Assembly: GCA_964596985.1 (NCBI GenBank)
Contig: CAZQWG010000001.1
Location: 1 to 64,000, forward strand
Source of the DNA: GCA-020345945 sp964596985
GTDB lineage: Archaea; Thermoproteota; Bathyarchaeia; RBG-16-48-13; GCA-020345945
Reading direction: 5' to 3'
Length of the DNA: 64,000 nt
Position numbers and translations under genes: made by a program. Each line of letters opens with the position of its first letter. The first letter of the stretch is position 1. Below are positions 17,377 to 25,669 of this stretch, piece by piece. The notes under the pieces were generated by a model, which worked only from the letters and a program-made list of their open reading frames with translations, searched no databases and was not told the DNA's origin.

Positions 17377-18669
17377 CTAGGAGGGCTTCGATTCCTCGAC
17401 TTCGCACGCCGACGATACCGCGAGTTTTTCCAGCTCTGACGCCAACAGAGGTATGAAGGCGCCTACGTCAGATATCACCCCAACCGCTTGCGTCGTTCCC
17501 CTATCCAAGAGCTTCGTCGTAGTGTTAGGGTTGATGTCGACGCAGACGATTCTAACATCAGAAGGGAGCATGTTTCCAACCGCGATGGAGTGGAGTGTAG
17601 TAGCAAACATAAGTACTAGGTTTGCGCCTTCCAACGCTTCCCTGTATAGCCTTTGGGCTTCAGTCGCGTCTGTGATCACTTCGGGCAGAGGTCCGTCATC
17701 CCGAATCGAACCAGCCAATACGAAGGGTACGCTGTTTGTTACACACTCATACATAATCCCGCTGTCGATCGTCCCTGAGTTAATAGCTGTAGCGATGGAT
17801 CCGGCTTTGTATATCTCGTTTATTGCAGCTATATGATTCCGGTGACCCCTGAGAAGCAGGGTTCCATTCGAAACCTTCACCCCGAGTGAAGTACCGTAGA
17901 GAGCATATTCTATGTCGTGTACTGCAAGAGCATTTCCGGAAAGCAGAATATCTACATACCTATTGTGGATCAGTCTTGCCAACGCCTCATCGGCACCTGT
18001 ATGTACTACCGCTGGACCCGCCACAACAACTATCTTGCCGCCAGCCTTTTTCAACTCGAAGATATCTTTAGCAAGTCTCCGTGAGATCGAGAGAGTCGCC
18101 TTCTCAGAGGAAGAACTACTGTCCATGAACTTGAAGACACCGACGCCTTCACGAGGACGTTCCGGAGGTTCGACCTTGATACCGGACTCCCCTACCACGA
18201 CGAGCTCTCCCTTCCCAACTTCTAGGATAGCTTTGCAGCGAGCGGTTTTCGTCTCCGAATCCACGACGATGACCTTATCCATCATTAATCCTCCGACTCT
18301 AACCCAGCCCCCATTCATGTAGACGAATGTAGGATGATTTGTGGTTGAATAGAAGTTATCCGGCAGAACATGGTCGGCTGGCGCTGGCGTATACTCTACT
18401 CGCTTAACCTCTGAGGGGACAGCCCCCAGCCGATAGAGCTCCAGCATGATGTCTTGAAGGTGGCCGGGAGTTCTCCCCTTAACCAGAAGCTTTGCATAGC
18501 TGGTTGAAGTCTTCTTCTTCCCAATACGGAAATCGAGTACCTCAAATTCACCCTTAAGATCCATGACCTTATTGAAGATCTGGGTGAGAATCATAGAATC
18601 GATTAGATGGCCCTCGACTTCAATAGTCGCCTCGGTATTGTTATTAGAAGCGTTCTGGAAAACGATCAA
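17377..18669 (-). CDS. TIGR00300 family protein (archaeal ornithine cyclodeaminase / LOR-SDH-type)
   Basis: The 430-residue protein of the TIGR00300/LOR-SDH-like family has an N-terminal ACT-like part ('VEGHLIDSMILTQIFNKVMD', 'VLDFRIGKKKTSTSYAKLLV') and a C-terminal Rossmann-like domain ('GGKIVVVAGPAVVHTGADEA', 'SGNALAVHDIEYALYGTSLG', 'VCVDINPNTTTKLLDRGTTQ'). Methanogen and cyanobacterial relatives carry an ornithine cyclodeaminase activity making proline from ornithine. That role is inferred from the family. It is unrelated in sequence to the OCD/mu-crystallin protein at 1.5 kb. It lies just downstream, on the same strand, of the TPP-enzyme fragments. Confidence 0.85.
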   Translation of the reverse strand: MIVFQNASNNNTEATIEVEGHLIDSMILTQIFNKVMDLKGEFEVLDFRIGKKKTSTSYAKLLVKGRTPGHLQDIMLELYRLGAVPSEVKRVEYTPAPADHVLPDNFYSTTNHPTFVYMNGGWVRVGGLMMDKVIVVDSETKTARCKAILEVGKGELVVVGESGIKVEPPERPREGVGVFKFMDSSSSSEKATLSISRRLAKDIFELKKAGGKIVVVAGPAVVHTGADEALARLIHNRYVDILLSGNALAVHDIEYALYGTSLGVKVSNGTLLLRGHRNHIAAINEIYKAGSIATAINSGTIDSGIMYECVTNSVPFVLAGSIRDDGPLPEVITDATEAQRLYREALEGANLVLMFATTLHSIAVGNMLPSDVRIVCVDINPNTTTKLLDRGTTQAVGVISDVGAFIPLLASELEKLAVSSACEVEESKPS

Positions 18670-18760
18670 CTGCCATCTCTTATCACCGAAAAGAGTGGAG
18701 GTCAGTTCTCACTACTTGCTATTAAGGATTACCGCCAAAGAGACATCAAAGTCCGGCATA

Positions 18761-19771
18761 TTAAGGGAGTCTGCCTAGTGCCTCGAGAATCTTTGCATCT
18801 GGGTCAATTTGTATATCCAAGACGTATGGGAGCCTCGAGTCTAAAGCCTCTTTCAAGGAAGGTCTAATCTGATTGGGGTCGGTGATTGACTTACCCAAAG
18901 CCCCGAAGGATCTCGCCAGTCCAACGAAATCGGGACTCTTCCAGTCGACTGCTATCCTTCGACCCGAGTAGCGCAAGTCTTGAATGTGACGAAGAGCCCC
19001 AAAGCCGCTGTCATTAAACAAGGCGACAACTACAGGTAGCTTGTATTGAACGGCTGTCGCCAATTCCTGACAGTTCATCAGGAAACCTCCGTCGCCAGCG
19101 ATGCAGAGGACTTGTCGATTTGGCTCTGCGATCTTCGCTGCAATAGCGAACGGGAGTCCAGAGCCCATCGAGGCAAAATCTGAGGATGTGATAAAACTAT
19201 TTGGCTCAAATACCGAGAAAAAGTATAGAGCCCAGATCTGGTTACTACCGGGGTCCGTTGCCACCACGGCGTCACGGTGAAGACAATCTCGGATCTCCTT
19301 GATGACCCGAAGGGGGTGGATTGGCTTCGCATCTGAGTCCATCATGGGACGTATCCTTCTCTTCATCGCTGTCTTCGCATCCATCGCTGTCTCCCGCCAG
19401 GTCTTGCCTTCAACCTGCCTGCCAGTCGAACGTCTCTTTACTTCAATCGACAATTCATGAAGAAAGACAGCTTCATCGCAGACCACGCCCAGTGTCGCAG
19501 GGTAGTTCTTACCGATCTCCGATGGATCTGAGTCCACCTGAATCAGTTCCTGAGGAAACTTCAATTTCCAGTTCAGAGTCGCCGTCTCAGAGAACCTGAA
19601 ACCCAGAGCCAAAGCCACGTCAGCGTTCTCGACCAGATCGACCAGGATTGCGTCGTTCCTCACAGCTCCGAGAGCCAGGTCGTGATCTTCCGGCAACAAC
19701 CCCTTCGCCAAACGAGAGACTAGCACAGGAGCGCCTAGATCCTCGGCTAGCCTCACGAGCTCTTTCTGCAC
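18761..19771 (-). CDS. TPP-dependent enzyme (acetolactate synthase-like), C-terminal part of frameshifted gene
   Basis: These 336 residues carry the middle and TPP-binding domains of an acetolactate synthase-type enzyme: 'DPGSNQIWALYFFSVFEPNS', 'ASMGSGLPFAIAAKI', and the TPP/Mg motif 'GDGGFLMNCQELATAVQY' followed by 'ALFNDSGFGALRHIQ'. Its frame continues upstream without stop through 'RRPIILVGEGIAPRLVQKEL', which belongs to the same domain, so the 19771 start is only the first possible start codon, not the real beginning. The N-terminal third is in another frame at 19795-20412. The full enzyme would have about 550 residues. The substrate cannot be assigned. Confidence 0.8.
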   Translation of the reverse strand: MQKELVRLAEDLGAPVLVSRLAKGLLPEDHDLALGAVRNDAILVDLVENADVALALGFRFSETATLNWKLKFPQELIQVDSDPSEIGKNYPATLGVVCDEAVFLHELSIEVKRRSTGRQVEGKTWRETAMDAKTAMKRRIRPMMDSDAKPIHPLRVIKEIRDCLHRDAVVATDPGSNQIWALYFFSVFEPNSFITSSDFASMGSGLPFAIAAKIAEPNRQVLCIAGDGGFLMNCQELATAVQYKLPVVVALFNDSGFGALRHIQDLRYSGRRIAVDWKSPDFVGLARSFGALGKSITDPNQIRPSLKEALDSRLPYVLDIQIDPDAKILEALGRLP

Positions 19772-19794
19772 TAGTCTAGGAGCAATCCCTTCTC

Positions 19795-20412
19795 CTACGA
19801 GTATGATTGGGCGTCGGACCCCGAAAACACATCCACAGTCTTGCGTATGTCTCTGGCCAGTATCTTTTCTTGACGAGAACGCTGAGTAGGCTGTTTCGAT
19901 ATGGGCTCTACAATATCTTGGCTGAGTACGTTGACAGGAATTGAGACGTGAACAGGCCCGGGCCTATTCTGGACTGCAAGCCTGTACGCCTCTGAGACAG
20001 CCTTAGGGATCTCGCGTCCATCTTGCACGTGGAAACGGGCCTTTGTAATGGGTTTGAGGAACGTGTCGAGATCCATCTCATGTATGGCTCCCTTTCCGAC
20101 ACTTCTAGTGTCGATCGCTCCGCTCACCAATACTAGAGGAGTCGAGGCAACAAATGCGTCGGCAACCCCCGTTGAGGCGTTAGTCGTCCCAGGTCCCGGG
20201 ACTACAAAACAGGTCCCAGGTTTTCCAGTCACTCGACCGTAGGCGTCTGCCATGAAGGCTGCCGCATGTTCATGGCGTACCAAGATGTGCCGAATCTTGG
20301 CACACCCGTATAACGCGTCATATAATGGAAGGGTTACTGAGCCAGGCATCCCGAAGATTACTTCCACGCCGCTCCGAATCCATGCATCCACAAGGAGCTC
20401 TGCACCCAGCAT
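19795..20412 (-). CDS. TPP-dependent enzyme (acetolactate synthase-like), N-terminal part of frameshifted gene
   Basis: These 205 residues hold the pyrimidine-binding domain of the same enzyme: 'GVEVIFGMPGSVTLPLYDAL', the catalytic glutamate in 'RHEHAAAFMADAYGRVTGKP', 'FVVPGPGTTNASTGVADAF' and 'NRPGPVHVSIPVNVLS'. After about 195 residues similarity moves to the -1 frame within a region of base runs (four T and four G on the coding strand, positions 19819-19827), and this frame then ends after about ten unrelated codons. A one-base deletion or sequencing error explains this best. Either the gene is broken or programmed frameshifting joins the parts. Confidence 0.8.
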   Translation of the reverse strand: MLGAELLVDAWIRSGVEVIFGMPGSVTLPLYDALYGCAKIRHILVRHEHAAAFMADAYGRVTGKPGTCFVVPGPGTTNASTGVADAFVASTPLVLVSGAIDTRSVGKGAIHEMDLDTFLKPITKARFHVQDGREIPKAVSEAYRLAVQNRPGPVHVSIPVNVLSQDIVEPISKQPTQRSRQEKILARDIRKTVDVFSGSDAQSYS

Positions 20413-21039
20413 TCCAAGACACCTCTCAACCAGTATTAGTTGCCGATCCTTATCTGGATAACCCGTGATTCTTCAAGTCCTTGTCAGGGAGATACCCAAC
20501 CTCTCTCAAGAGAGAAAGCCGATTGGAATGGTGTTCGAATAGTATGTTCAGGTGTCGTGTTGAGAGTTACAAGAAGAATGGTAAATCACTAGTGTGGCAG
20601 CCCAGCTTGGAGACTTATTGAAATCTCTCTTCTACTTGTACCGTTCTCTCCGTTTTCTCCTTTTTCGCTTCTCCCGTCTTTGCCGTTTCTTTCGCCACTT
20701 GGCCCGCATAGGTTTGCCCTCGAAGAGTCTTGTGTCCTAGAGGGAGGGATTCTCGAATGTTTTAAGGGTTACTGCATTGAGGTGATTGTACATCCACAAT
20801 TCTCCTTTCTGCAAAGGGATTCGTTAATAGAATTGGGATGTACGTACATGTGGAGAGGACTAGAAAGAGATCCGGGGATCACATGTTCCCCGGGGAACGG
20901 CATCCGAGAAGGAAACCAATTGACGACGACTGGAAGGAGGAGGGAATAACTCAACCCAACAACGCGTACAGAAGAGTTAAACATAGTAAGTCTACTATCC
21001 TGAGTCGTTCAAAGCATACAACCGGAGGAAGCAGGGCTA
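20413..21039. other. Intergenic region holding eL41 and two dyad symmetries
   Basis: Apart from eL41 (20632-20709), this 627-bp stretch contains a perfect 12-bp palindrome ATGTACGTACAT (20838-20849) and a 7-bp inverted repeat CCGGGGA/TCCCCGG (20872-20893). Both lie upstream of the HNH gene and could be regulatory. No RNA gene was recognised. Confidence 0.45.
20632..20709 (-). CDS. rpl41e: 50S ribosomal protein eL41 (L41e), 25 residues
   Basis: ATG 20709 to TAG 20632 encodes 25 residues beginning '[20 protein letters not shown]' and ending RERYK. This is nearly identical in pattern to eukaryotic L41 ([20 protein letters not shown]...), the smallest ribosomal protein, a single basic helix bridging the two subunits. 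It is too short for usual gene callers and sits alone in a gap. A TATA-like CTTAAAAC on the minus strand (about 20760-20767) lies upstream. The downstream 220 bp to the TPP enzyme hold no recognisable gene. Confidence 0.9.
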   Translation of the reverse strand: [25 protein letters not shown]

Positions 21040-21471
21040 GTGTCTGCTCGCAGTATTTTAATCAGCAATCTGGGAGGCAAATGCGAAGTCTGCGGATCGA
21101 AGACCCGACTGGAGTTTCATCACATAGATGGGGACAGGAAGAACCACAATCTCAAGAATATTCAACTCCTCTGCAGGAGCTGTCACCATGCAGTCTGGCA
21201 TGGCTCTGGTCAGAGGATAGCAGTAGATATTTTGAAAACTATACAGAAAAAGCCAAGGTTAACCCCGAAATTGATCGCGGACGAGATCAATCGGCCCATC
21301 CAGCCCGTCAGAAACATGGTCGCAATAATCAACGATTTAGAACTCGTGGAAACCTCAGCCCGTGGACTATACCAGATCACGGAACTGGGCAAAACAGTTC
21401 TAAACTCAATAACCCGAAGACAAACACGAACAAACCTCATCAACTCTGAACCACAGGAAAAACCGGAATAA
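21040..21471 (+). CDS. HNH-domain protein with C-terminal winged-helix region
   Basis: The 143-residue protein starts at GTG 21040 behind GGAGGA. Residues about 12-52 form an HNH zinc module: 'CEVCGS', 'LEFHHIDGDRKNHNLKN' and 'LLCRSCHHAVWHG', with two CxxC pairs and the HH pair. Residues about 60-120 look like a winged helix ('PRLTPKLIADEINRPIQPVR', 'RGLYQITELGKTVLNSI'). The HNH part may be a nuclease or a structural zinc finger, and the winged helix suggests DNA binding, so it could be a regulator. It stands alone with palindromes upstream and has no recognisable partner. Confidence 0.75.
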   Translation: MSARSILISNLGGKCEVCGSKTRLEFHHIDGDRKNHNLKNIQLLCRSCHHAVWHGSGQRIAVDILKTIQKKPRLTPKLIADEINRPIQPVRNMVAIINDLELVETSARGLYQITELGKTVLNSITRRQTRTNLINSEPQEKPE

Positions 21472-21727
21472 GTGTACAGGAAGAGGTCATATCCGGTAGA
21501 GCACAGGATTCCCCAGATCTCAACACGCTCCGCGGTCAGCCAGCCAGGCTTGAGGCCCGAGTACTCCCAGAACTTCTCATAGCGAGCCCTTAGTTCCTGA
21601 CAGTGCTAGGGCTCGTGAACTGGCGCAACCACTCCCCCAGAAAGCCCCTTTTCATACATCTAGAGGCTGAAAAAACCTATGCTGTGAGCCGCTTAATGAC
21701 AATAGCGTCATAATGAAGCTTTCTTAC
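21472..21727 (-). other. Spacer with possible gene remnant
   Basis: The minus strand between about 21605 and 21472 is open and reads 'RYEKFWEYSGLKPGWLTAER' and 'GILCSTGYDLFLYT', protein-like in composition, but it is preceded by a stop at about 21606-21608 and runs on as the antisense of the HNH gene. It may be a decayed gene end. I do not recognise the family. Confidence 0.25.
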
Positions 21728-22330
21728 TTACTCTATTGTAGCATGACGTCTCTGCATAGAGGATTCATCTTTTCCTAGTCTGTGCATGAGCTCAACGATG
21801 ACGCTGTCGAGAAATATCATACATGAAATCTCGAAGAGCGTTCCCAACGGAGGCAGCGGTTCGTGGTCGCCTACTATCTGCCTGGAAAAGTAGTCGGACT
21901 TCTTGGAGAGCTTTGTCCTTCCATACAGGACAACAATATGATCTGAGAGTCTACCCAGAGGGGACTTCGGGAACGACGTGAGTGCGATCACATTTGCACC
22001 TCGCTGTTTAGTCATTCGAGCGGCGGATACGACGAAGCTGGTCTCACCAGATCCAGATATTGCCAGCAAGATGTCTCCTTTATCTATAGCAGGGGTAATC
22101 GTCTCGCCGACGACGAACACGTTGAAGCCTAGATGCATCAAACGCATCGCGAATGACCGGGCTACCAGACCGCTCCTCCCGGCGCCTACTATCAAGATCT
22201 TTCTGTTGGCCAGGTTTGTAATCATGTCTATCATTACTTCGATCTCAGCCGCATCCATGGATTGGACGGTTAATTTTGTGTATTCGAGTATCTCTTCCAT
22301 GGCTCTACGAAACCATTCCACATGCTTCAC
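21728..22330 (-). CDS. hxlB: 6-phospho-3-hexuloisomerase (SIS domain)
   Basis: The 200-residue single-SIS-domain protein has 'KILIVGAGRSGLVARSFAMR', 'LLAISGSGETSFVVSAARM', 'VIALTSFPKSPLGRLSDHIV' and 'PLGTLFEISCMIFLDSVI', matching archaeal hexuloisomerases. It interconverts arabino-hexulose 6-phosphate and fructose 6-phosphate in the ribulose monophosphate pathway, which archaea use mainly to make pentoses. The partner hexulose-phosphate synthase is not in the window. It precedes no obvious operon mate. Confidence 0.9.
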   Translation of the reverse strand: MKHVEWFRRAMEEILEYTKLTVQSMDAAEIEVMIDMITNLANRKILIVGAGRSGLVARSFAMRLMHLGFNVFVVGETITPAIDKGDILLAISGSGETSFVVSAARMTKQRGANVIALTSFPKSPLGRLSDHIVVLYGRTKLSKKSDYFSRQIVGDHEPLPPLGTLFEISCMIFLDSVIVELMHRLGKDESSMQRRHATIE

Positions 22331-22387
22331 CGACGAAGTGACAGAATAGACTGAGATATATGAGGACTGACAATTTATTCTTGTGGT

Positions 22388-23080
22388 TCAGTCGGTGTCG
22401 AGTTTCAGCTGAGGAGGGGGGCTCCCCGACTCCGTGAAGGAGGCATCCAAGAGATCCGTGATGGCTTGAGCCCGGGTCCGACCGACGCCGCTAACAAGCG
22501 ATAACTCGGGTACCGATGCTGCGAATACTCGGCGTACGGAGCCGAACCAGTGAAGCAACCTTTCCGCAAGTTTGATCCCGACGCCAGGAAGAGAGGAGAC
22601 AACGTATAGTTGCTTCTCCCGAGTGGTGGAGAGACGCGGCTTGCCTCGGACCACAGGACCCCTCGAAGCTGGGAGCCTCACATGCCTGGCGAGAGCGAAG
22701 ATGAACTCGGTTGACTGATGAACATCTTCGGTGAAGAAGACCTGTATTCGGTGGGCGAGAGATAAGGTCAGCAGAGCCCCCCAAAAAACCCTCGGATTGG
22801 GCATGGTGTCCAAGAGGTTTCCAAGCCGACCTTCAACTAAGATAAGCGGATTCTCGTAAGCCTCCGATAGACGGCGGGCCTGATCAAAGAGTCTACCCGA
22901 GTAGAGCGAGTTAACGAAGTCTGACGACGACTTCCGCTCCAACGCATATTCGGAGGAAAGGATGTAGTCACCGACATTGAGCATTCTAGGTTCCACTTGA
23001 ACCCCCATCGACCGGAGTCTTCCAGGGATTCCTGAGGCGCGTTCCCGCTCATCTACCAAGACCCTTATGGTTTCAGACAT
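22388..23080 (-). CDS. xpf: XPF/ERCC4-type structure-specific endonuclease (short archaeal form)
   Basis: The 230-residue protein has an ERCC4 nuclease domain: 'VLVDERERASGIPGRLRSMG', 'NVGDYILSSEYALERKSSSD' (the GDx(n)ERKxxxD active site) and 'GRLFDQARRLSEAYENPLIL'. A tandem helix-hairpin-helix follows ('SSLPGVGIKLAERLLHWFGS', 'LSLVSGVGRTRAQAITDLL'). It lacks the helicase domain of euryarchaeal Hef and so matches the crenarchaeal/TACK short form, which cuts 3'-flaps and branched DNA together with PCNA. No clear PCNA-binding motif was seen at the C-terminus. Confidence 0.92.
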   Translation of the reverse strand: MSETIRVLVDERERASGIPGRLRSMGVQVEPRMLNVGDYILSSEYALERKSSSDFVNSLYSGRLFDQARRLSEAYENPLILVEGRLGNLLDTMPNPRVFWGALLTLSLAHRIQVFFTEDVHQSTEFIFALARHVRLPASRGPVVRGKPRLSTTREKQLYVVSSLPGVGIKLAERLLHWFGSVRRVFAASVPELSLVSGVGRTRAQAITDLLDASFTESGSPPPQLKLDTD

Positions 23081-23125
23081 GACTAATCAGCCAACCCAGA
23101 TAGATAGCTTCAGTATGAAAAACAT

Positions 23126-23869
23126 TCATAATAACTGTGGAACCGGAATGAAGAATCGTATGTAGAGGGCAGAGAAGAGCAGAATACCTGCGAGAACGAC
23201 GAATAGGTAGTCGAATACCTGCATCTTGAGGGCGTACAGACTTGTCCTCTTCACAGTCGATCCGAACGCCCGCGACTCCATGGCCTCCGCCAGCTCCAAG
23301 CTGCGTCTTATGGCGTTCACAATCAGCGGGATGAGTATCGGAAGATAGTTCCTAATCCGTTTCAGTACGTTTCCTTTATCAAGTTCGAGACCTCTGGATC
23401 TTTGAGCGTCGATTATCGTTTGAGCTTCATCAGCAAGCACAGGGACGAAACGGACCGCTGTGGTAAAAGCGAAGCAGAGTTCGTAAGGTACCTTGCTTTG
23501 TTCCAGAGCGAGTCCCAAATCGTCGGGAGAGGTCGTAAGGAAGAACCATGAGAAGGAGGAGACGAGAGTGAGGAATCTGAAGGACATGGCAACGGAGTAG
23601 ACGAGGGTATAGCCAACGAGAAGGTTCATGAAGAAGATCATACTTCCCAAGACAAGGGCCCCCCTCAAGGACTCCAACCATTGTTTGACGACCCTCGCCG
23701 AGAGGATGATGGGGATCTGAAGCAAGAAGAGAGTAGCGAGTGGTGACAACTCGGTGAATAGGACCGCCACGGTAAAGATGACGCAGGAGACGATGAATTT
23801 AGCCCTGGGGTCAAGCCTGTGAACCGGTGACGAGACTTTCCTGAAGCGAAGCCCCTCAAACGCCTTCAA
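23126..23869 (-). CDS. ecfT: Energy-coupling factor transporter transmembrane protein EcfT
   Basis: The 247-residue membrane protein has about five hydrophobic segments. It has the EcfT coupling motifs in 'AQTIIDAQRSRGLELDKGN' and 'RRSLELAEAMESRAFGST', which contact the two ATPases. Its start overlaps the preceding ATPase gene by four bases. It is the last gene of a three-gene ECF core. No substrate-binding S component is encoded nearby, so this looks like a shared (group II) module serving S proteins elsewhere. Confidence 0.9.
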   Translation of the reverse strand: MKAFEGLRFRKVSSPVHRLDPRAKFIVSCVIFTVAVLFTELSPLATLFLLQIPIILSARVVKQWLESLRGALVLGSMIFFMNLLVGYTLVYSVAMSFRFLTLVSSFSWFFLTTSPDDLGLALEQSKVPYELCFAFTTAVRFVPVLADEAQTIIDAQRSRGLELDKGNVLKRIRNYLPILIPLIVNAIRRSLELAEAMESRAFGSTVKRTSLYALKMQVFDYLFVVLAGILLFSALYIRFFIPVPQLL

Positions 23870-24690
23870 GCCCTCTCCCTCTTGATTAACTCAACCAACA
23901 GTTTCTCCGCCTCGTAAAGATCCATAACGTCGGTAGGCAACCCCACATCGGACAAACCTTGAAAGAGCTTGGTCACTTGCGGACAGACCAACGATGAGGA
24001 AGAAACCCGCTCGGGGTCTGTCAGAACCTCTGACGCAGGAGCGTCGGAGACTATTCTCCCTCTCGACATGAGGATTACACGCGGGGCACAGTCAGCAACA
24101 AACTCTATATCATGGCTGACGATGACAACAGTTCTCCCTTGAGCGTTAAGTTGGACGATAAGCTCTCTGAGTCTATCCTTTTGCATCTGATCTTGACCTA
24201 TCGTGGGTTCGTCGAGAACAATGAACTCTGGGTTCCAAGCGAGTACCGATGCAAGGGCCACTCTCTTTCGTTCCCCCCCGCTGAGCATGAACGGGGAAGA
24301 CTCGCGATAACGCTTCAGATCAAGAAGGTTTATCGCCCAGTCGGTTCTTCGCTTCACGGTTTCAGCATCATAACCAAAGTTCACCAGAGCGAAACCGATC
24401 TCCTCTTCAACCGTCTCGCTGAAAAGCTGATGATCAGGATTCTGAAACACCAGGCCAACTGTCCGAGACAGTTCCGCGACACTTATCTGTCTGGAGTCGA
24501 CGCCATCGACGATAACACTTCCTCGGGTAGGTGTGAGCAGCCCGTTGAAGTGTTTAATAAGAGTCGTCTTCCCTGCACCGTTCTCACCCATCACCGCAAC
24601 AAACTCACCTCTGCGTATCTTCAGGGACACCCCCTGAAGAGCCGCTTTTCCCGAGGGGTAACTGTAGAATATATCGTTGACCTCAATCAT
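23866..24690 (-). CDS. ecfA: ECF transporter ATP-binding protein EcfA (second)
   Basis: The 274-residue ABC ATPase has Walker A 'GENGAGKTTLIKHFNGLLTP', 'VGLVFQNPDHQLFSETVEEE' (the QNPD.QLF motif is typical of ECF/CbiO ATPases), signature 'LSGGERKRVALASVLA', Walker B 'FIVLDEPTIGQD' and H-loop 'IVSHDIEFV'. A C-terminal extension of about 50 residues follows. It overlaps the upstream EcfA gene by eight bases and EcfT by four. Confidence 0.9.
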   Translation of the reverse strand: MIEVNDIFYSYPSGKAALQGVSLKIRRGEFVAVMGENGAGKTTLIKHFNGLLTPTRGSVIVDGVDSRQISVAELSRTVGLVFQNPDHQLFSETVEEEIGFALVNFGYDAETVKRRTDWAINLLDLKRYRESSPFMLSGGERKRVALASVLAWNPEFIVLDEPTIGQDQMQKDRLRELIVQLNAQGRTVVIVSHDIEFVADCAPRVILMSRGRIVSDAPASEVLTDPERVSSSSLVCPQVTKLFQGLSDVGLPTDVMDLYEAEKLLVELIKRERA

Positions 24691-25531
24691 GTTCCAGTAG
24701 ACTCCTGACCTCGTTAACAGCTTCGGGTACGGTTATCGGCAACCTTGAGACGGGGACATGTTCTTCCCGCAACATTTGAAAGAGCCTTGTAACCTTCGGT
24801 ACTCCAATCCCTAATAGCCGGGTCTCTTCGGAGACAAAAACTTCTCTCGGGCTGCCATCCATTGCAATCCTTCCATTGTTAAGAACGATCACTCGGCGCG
24901 CAAACAACGATGCCAGATCCAATCTATGCTCGATCAGGATCACGGTGAGCCGAAGCTCCTTGTTGAGCGCAGAGATCACCTCGAAGATTCCTTGGGCGGA
25001 AAGGGGATCAAGGAAAGAACTTGGCTCGTCAAACACCATTATCTCGGGTCTCATCGCAAGGATCGAAGCGATGGCCACCCTTTGTTGCTGCCCCCCTGAA
25101 AGCTCGAAAGGCGCCAAGTCTCTCAAGTCCGAAATCCCGGTCATCTCCAGGGCCCAGTCGACTCGAGATTGGATCTCTTCCCTACAAAAGCCTAGGTTCT
25201 CAAGTCCAAAGGCTACATCCTTCTCAACCGAGAGAGCAAAGAGCTGGTTCTCTGGACTCTGGAATACCAGACCGACGTGCTGGGCTAGAACCGATATGGG
25301 GTACTCCATAACGTCAAGTCCAGAAATCTTCACCGTTCCTTTCAATTCTCCCCCATAGAAGTGAGGTATCAATCCGTTAAGGCATCTACAGAGAGTCGTC
25401 TTCCCGCAGCCGCTTGGACCGGTCAATACAAGAAACTCACCCTTCTTCACGGAGATGGAGAGGTTGCTCAGTGCGTGTCTAGAAACTCCGGGATAGGAAT
25501 AAGTCAGACCCTGAATATCTATCGCTCCCAC
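24683..25531 (-). CDS. ecfA: ECF transporter ATP-binding protein EcfA (first)
   Basis: The 282-residue ATPase has Walker A 'GPSGCGKTTLCRCLNGLIPH', 'VGLVFQSPENQLFALSVEKD', signature 'LSGGQQQRVAIASILA', Walker B 'IMVFDEPSSFLDP' and 'ILIEHRLDLA'. The glutamate-histidine spacing and the FQSPENQLF block mark it as a CbiO/EcfA homologue. It is the first gene of the ecfA-ecfA-ecfT operon, which could take up vitamins or metals. The substrate depends on S components not seen here. Confidence 0.9.
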   Translation of the reverse strand: MGAIDIQGLTYSYPGVSRHALSNLSISVKKGEFLVLTGPSGCGKTTLCRCLNGLIPHFYGGELKGTVKISGLDVMEYPISVLAQHVGLVFQSPENQLFALSVEKDVAFGLENLGFCREEIQSRVDWALEMTGISDLRDLAPFELSGGQQQRVAIASILAMRPEIMVFDEPSSFLDPLSAQGIFEVISALNKELRLTVILIEHRLDLASLFARRVIVLNNGRIAMDGSPREVFVSEETRLLGIGVPKVTRLFQMLREEHVPVSRLPITVPEAVNEVRSLLEHD

Positions 25532-25669
25532 TGAGAATCCCCCAGGGCATCTCGCTGAGGTATTACATGACCGATTTAAGAATACCTACCATAGAATTGT
25601 AATGGTTTTAAAGCAGATTGATCGTCCGAATCGCATCAAGGTCTATTAAAGAACCCGATTCTGAATCCC

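Noticed and set aside
19819..19827. A BHB intron as explanation for the split TPP enzyme.
   Set aside because: The frames differ by one base with no extra sequence and no bulge-helix-bulge pairing; an indel is simpler.
20521..20580. TTCGAAT resembling a tRNA T-loop near 20531.
   Set aside because: No matching T-stem, acceptor stem or anticodon arm around it.
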